Shown here piece after piece: positions 8,753 to 11,718 of a stretch of DNA of 11,718 nucleotides. Source of the DNA: Podochytrium sp. JEL0797 (taxonomy: Eukaryota; Chytridiomycota; Chytridiomycetes; Chytridiales; Chytriomycetaceae). The first letter of the stretch is position 1, and every line of letters starts with the position of its first letter. The position numbers and the translations under genes are program-made. The stretch covers positions 1 to 11,718 of the forward strand of contig JADGJG010000853.1 in NCBI GenBank assembly GCA_027596195.1, written 5' to 3'. The notes under the pieces were generated by a model that did not search any database, was not told where the DNA came from, and was given only the letters and a program-made list of their open reading frames with translations.

Positions 8753-10605
8753 ATGCTCGGCAAAGGAAACAACAACCGGCTGCCACGACCGCCACGCCGA
8801 CGACTCATCTTTCTGATCCTGCTCACTTTGATCCTGCTGTCTCAAATATGGATGCATCTGAGCCTCAATCCGATGGCTGCATCCCAAGTGCTCTCCGAGC
8901 TTGAATCGCACCCCTCAAACTCTTCAGCTACGTCGGCAGTAGATTCAAGTCAAACCAATACCACTTCATCTCATGCGATGGCCGAGACGACTGCACGTCT
9001 GCATACGGTTGATATCCCATCGATGGATGACTCAAGGTCTCGCAAGGGTGGCTTGGAACTCGACATTGACTTGTTACAAGCCCAATTCTTGGACTATCTC
9101 AACGGCGAGCTTGGATTAACGGGAGAAAGGTTCGGGCCGACTAGCCATGCTTGTTGTTGGCTAATGAAATTTTGCAGTGGCATATTCGGCGGATCTCTCC
9201 TCAATTTGTCGAAGCCTTTTGATCCTTTCGCCATTTGGAAGCGAGTCCATCGATACGCGGTGGGGATTCAACATGTGGAATATGACCGCGAGAACATTGT
9301 CGAGCTTGCGAGACGCGCGCGTGCGAATCTGATTGCCTACAAGATTTTGCGGGATCAACCGTCGTTGCTGTCACTCCTTCCTCCCGCGGCGATGGATACC
9401 ACCACCTCGAGTACGGGAGTACTCAAACAAGAGCTCGAAAGCGTTCTCGCGACACTCACCCAATCTCTCTACGGCTGGATCAGCCCCGCGTTCTCCTCGA
9501 TCCACGACATGCAAAAAACCTTCAAGAGCGCCGAAACCCCCAAACTCGGACTCGTATTCTCCACAGGAAAACAGCACTTTGAATTCGCGATCCACGGAAT
9601 CCTGTCACTCCGCACGATCCTCAACTGCACGCTTCCGATCGAGGTGCAATACATGGGGGAGGAGGATCTCGAGGCCGACATGTTGACGGCGTTGCAGTCG
9701 ATTCCGGGGGTCACAACGGTGGATATTCTCAAAAAGTTTGACGCGAGTGGCATTTCGGGGTGGGCCATCAAACCGTTTGCCATGTTGGCGGCTGGGTTCG
9801 AGACGGTTATCTTTGTGGACGCGGATGCGCTGTTTTTGCAGAATCCGGAAGTTATGGTCAAGGAGAGTGTGATTTTGAAGGAGTTTGGGCAGCTGTTTTT
9901 CACGGATCGGACGCTGTTTCAGCCCAAATACGATAGCGTGGAGTGGTTTCGGTCGATGGATCCCGTCATGACGCGGTATGCGAGCACGTTGCGGTATACG
10001 ACTCACAAAAGTCATCATGAGATGGAGTCTGGGGTGGTGGTGGTGGACAAGAGTCGAACCGACTCGTTGCATGCGTTGTTGTTGACTTGTCGGATGAATT
10101 CAAAGGTGGAGCGGGAGGTGGTGTATTCTCACGTTTATGGGGACAAGGAAACATTTGTAAGTAGTCTCATTTTTACTCTTTTTATTTGTTCTGATTGTTC
10201 GCACAAATTCAGTGGATGTCATGGGACATGCTCCGCTCCCCGTTTCGATTCGCAACCAATTCAGGCGGCACCATTGGCCGAATGAACGAAGCGACCGGCA
10301 GCGTGTGTGGGCCTTTGTTCCACACGGACGAATTCTCGCGCGCTTTGTGGTGGAACGGCGGGTTGTTTGAGTGCAAGTATCTGTCGACGGAGCTGTTTCT
10401 GCAATTCGACTATGCCGCGTTCGACACGCATGGCACGGGTCTTGTGTGGGAGATGTATGGCGAAATGCCCTTGTGCTTGCTTCCTGGAAACCGCGAGACG
10501 GAAGTCATTAAGCTAGATGCGGGTCACAAGGCGATTGGTGCGGCGATGATCGAGTTATATCAAGGGTTGCAGCTTGGGTGGAGAAAATACTTTCGAAATT
10601 TTTAG
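8753..10605 (+). CDS. GT71 alpha-mannosyltransferase (MNN1/MNN2-type), type II Golgi membrane protein
   Basis: Adds terminal mannose to N- or O-glycans in the Golgi from GDP-mannose. Exons run 8753-10156 and 10213-10605, separated by a 56-nt intron (GTAAGT...TTCAG). A further 48-nt in-frame intron at 9130-9177 is likely, so the product is 598 aa if that stretch is coding and 582 aa if spliced. The N-terminus is short and basic (RPPRRR), followed by a signal anchor at residues 18-33 and a Ser/Thr/Asn-rich stem to about 120. The catalytic region starts near K264. It contains HGILSLRTILNCTLPIEV, the stretch around IKPFAML, and the nucleotide-sugar DxD motif in VIFVDADALFLQNPE (D356-A-D358, unspliced numbering), then FTDRTLF and WNGGLFECKYLSTELF. 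These are characteristic of GT71, which includes alpha-1,3 (MNN1, MNT) and alpha-1,2 (MNN2) enzymes. The linkage cannot be decided here, so no symbol is given. Confidence 0.9.
9130..9177 (+). other. probable 48-nt in-frame intron in the GT71 gene
   Basis: It begins with GTTCGG (weak donor) and ends with a textbook branch and acceptor pair, GCTAATG...TTTTGCAG. Its length is a multiple of three and it has no stop, so the reading frame alone cannot reveal it. If translated it adds a Cys/Trp-rich stretch (HACCWLMKFC) in the stem region that looks out of place. If spliced, the join reads GLTGE-S-GIFGG. Other introns here also use weak GTTNGT donors (5810 and 7904). Confidence 0.6.
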
Positions 10606-10680
10606 AGAAAAAAACGGTGACACGGCGCCATGCGGCAATAACAAAAATTTTCAACTAATTTGCAAAAGAATTCCATTTCG
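10606..10680 (+). promoter_or_regulatory. 75-bp spacer before the coiled-coil gene, with a 3-codon upstream ORF
   Basis: This is the whole gap between the GT71 stop and the ATG of the next gene. It contains a minimal open frame ATG CGG CAA TAA at 10630-10641, which would be a leader mini-ORF if transcription of the downstream gene starts before it. The TTG at 10660 lies in frame with the gene below but is not a credible eukaryotic start. No AATAAA is visible for the GT71 transcript. Confidence 0.4.
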
Positions 10681-11325
10681 ATGAACTCCGTCCCCTCGTC
10701 ACCCGCCCCCGACAAGAAGGTCAAGAAGGCCAAGAAGACTGCCGCCGCACCCGAGACGGCCGAAGAGCAAATCAAGCGCGAATTCTCTGCCCTCGTTGCA
10801 GAGCGGGACGCACTGGCCTCAGCACACAGGAAGGAGATTGAGACGGCGGGCGAGCAGATGAGGCGCGACTTTGCGCAGGTGCTGGTAGAAAAAGACGCGC
10901 TCGCCCTGCAGCTAGCCAGGGCGCTCAAGAAGATCGAGAAGAAAGAAGCGGCGGCGGGCGAGGCGGCCGTCGAGCGCAGTGTTCTCAAGGACAAGATCAG
11001 GGCAAACAAGGACAAGCTGGCAAAGGCCAAGGAGTCCAAGGACGTATTGGCAGCATGCCAGGAAGAGCTGCAACTCCTTAGGGCCGCAAACGACGCCCTC
11101 GAGAAGCAGGCGAAGGACGCGGCAAAGGCCCTCGAAAAGGCCCAGGCAAAGATCGCCAAAATGGAATCAAAACTCAGAACCACAGAGGATTTCTCCAGGG
11201 CCAACATCACTGCCAGCATGGCGCAACTGAAGGAACAGCTCAATGCGTCCATTGAGGAAACAATCCAGCAGCTGCTGAACCCGGATTCCGCTATCGACCG
11301 AGCCTCGTCGGCCCATATTGCCTGA
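10681..11325 (+). CDS. hypothetical coiled-coil protein, intronless, 214 aa
   Basis: I do not recognise this protein. The first ATG in the frame (10681) gives a short Ser/Pro-rich start (MNSVPSSPAPD), a Lys/Ala-rich basic stretch (KKVKKAKK, residues 12-19), then an almost continuous heptad-like helix from about residue 27 to 170, rich in Ala, Lys, Glu and Leu. A less charged end follows (NPDSAIDRASSAHIA). There is no signal peptide, membrane helix or catalytic motif. Residues 29-46 and 58-75 are a clear internal repeat. It is followed by AATAAA at 11339. The gene lacks introns and favours AAG, GAG, GCC and AGG codons, a different style from the genes to its left, though the skewed amino-acid mix explains part of that. 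It could be a cytoskeletal or scaffold protein; that is a guess. Confidence 0.7.
   Translation: MNSVPSSPAPDKKVKKAKKTAAAPETAEEQIKREFSALVAERDALASAHRKEIETAGEQMRRDFAQVLVEKDALALQLARALKKIEKKEAAAGEAAVERSVLKDKIRANKDKLAKAKESKDVLAACQEELQLLRAANDALEKQAKDAAKALEKAQAKIAKMESKLRTTEDFSRANITASMAQLKEQLNASIEETIQQLLNPDSAIDRASSAHIA
10765..10905 (+). repeat. 29-residue (87-nt period) internal repeat in the coiled-coil gene
   Basis: EEQIKREFSALVAERDALA (residues 28-46) and GEQMRRDFAQVLVEKDALA (57-75) align without gaps at an offset of 29 residues. Identical or similar residues fall at EQ, I/M, R, E/D, F, V/L, E, R/K and DALA. The period is close to four heptads plus one, so the repeat shifts the heptad register by one. 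Confidence 0.75.
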
Positions 11326-11338
11326 TTCGTTAGAATGA

Positions 11339-11344
11339 AATAAA
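11339..11344 (+). terminator. canonical polyadenylation signal AATAAA
   Basis: The hexamer AATAAA starts 13 bases after the TGA stop of the coiled-coil gene and is followed by a T-rich stretch (TTACTTTTTCTCCTTTT). Its position suits 3' end formation of that transcript. It is the only canonical AATAAA I noticed at a gene end in the window. Confidence 0.6.
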
Positions 11345-11629
11345 CTATCGGTTACTTTTTCTCCTTTTAAATGATATTCCAAGGTGTTCTTCACCTGGTG
11401 CCGATCAAATTCATTGTGCTTTTGAGATTCCCAAAAAAACGCGTTCACCGCCCCCGAATTTCTCGCCAGCCCTCTTTTGAACCTAGGCTCTTCACAACTC
11501 TAAGAACACCCGGAGAGGCAGCTGTCTATCTCGGAAAGGTTTACTTCACCGCTACGATCAGTTCTCCTCCTCGCGTCAAAATCGGAACTCAAGCCGCCAA
11601 TGCCGAACCCCGGGGCGCGGGGGCGGGGG

Positions 11630-11630
<1 letters not shown>
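11345..11630 (+). other. unassigned sequence before the contig end
   Basis: No gene is supported. One plus-strand frame stays open from about 11470 into the G tract and reads plausibly (TPGEAAVYLGKVYFTATISS), but it has no recognisable domain, and its only methionine candidate and downstream part are lost in the G run. It might be a partial exon of another gene. On the minus strand the open frames are shadows of the coiled-coil gene. From about 11610 the sequence becomes CG-rich and then G only. Confidence 0.25.
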
Positions 11631-11712
<82 letters not shown>

Positions 11713-11718
11713 GGGGGG
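11610..11718 (+). repeat. terminal poly-G tract, likely artefact
   Basis: After CCCCGGGGCGCGGGGGC the sequence is G from 11631 to the end, broken only by C at 11661 and T at 11712. It does not resemble a TTAGGG-type telomere. No-signal bases are called as G in two-colour sequencing, and such tails collect at contig ends, so a technical origin is the best explanation. A true long G:C homopolymer cannot be excluded from sequence alone. Confidence 0.85.

Noticed and set aside
10602..11252. 216-codon minus-strand open frame rich in Leu, Ser and Ala, superficially membrane-like
   Set aside because: It is the antisense of the Lys/Glu/Ala coiled-coil gene. Such frames stay open and look hydrophobic by reverse complementarity of AAG and GAG codons.
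11610..11718. Telomere at the contig end
   Set aside because: There is no TTAGGG-like or other periodic repeat, only G.
1..11718. CRISPR array, insertion sequence, rRNA or tRNA gene
   Set aside because: I saw no spaced direct repeats, no terminal inverted repeats with a transposase, and no convincing tRNA B-box with matching arms. The GGTTCGAG at about 9796 lies within the GT71 coding sequence.

Overview
The window is eukaryotic nuclear DNA, almost certainly fungal and probably from an early-diverging (chytrid-like) lineage. Three lines point that way. Genes are broken by many short GT-AG introns (44-104 nt) with CTGAC/CTAAT-type branch sites. One gene belongs to the fungal GT71 mannosyltransferase family. 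The large gene is a Vps10 receptor with a fungal-style tail. Placement below 'fungus' is inference. The 3' end runs into about 90 nearly pure G residues, so it is probably a contig end carrying a sequencing or assembly artefact.

Layout. 1-242: left flank, perhaps the tail of a neighbouring plus-strand gene. 243-1042, minus strand: a three-exon, six-helix cytochrome b561 (230 aa by my splice model). 1043-1213: a 171-bp divergent promoter. 1214-8680, plus strand: a 14-exon Vps10/sortilin receptor (2173 aa by my model) with three complete Vps10 domains, one membrane helix and a cytosolic tail ending in an acidic dileucine signal. 8753-10605, plus strand: a type II membrane GT71 mannosyltransferase. 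10681-11325, plus strand: an intronless 214-aa coiled-coil protein I do not recognise. 11326-11718: 3' UTR with AATAAA, unassigned sequence, then the G tract.

The Vps10 receptor (trans-Golgi to vacuole sorting) and the GT71 enzyme (Golgi glycan extension) both act in the Golgi and lie head-to-tail only 72 bp apart. I see no direct evidence that they are co-regulated. The b561 protein is a membrane electron carrier and shares its promoter region with VPS10.

The most unusual signals are: (1) a sawtooth in strand composition, where long exons start C-rich and end G/T-rich and the pattern resets after each intron, on both strands; (2) three Vps10 domains where the familiar yeast receptor has two; (3) a b561 with lysine where the fourth heme-ligand histidine is expected; (4) a frame-preserving intron in VPS10 whose retention would put a hydrophobic segment into a disulfide module. 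I found no CRISPR array, transposon, rRNA or tRNA.
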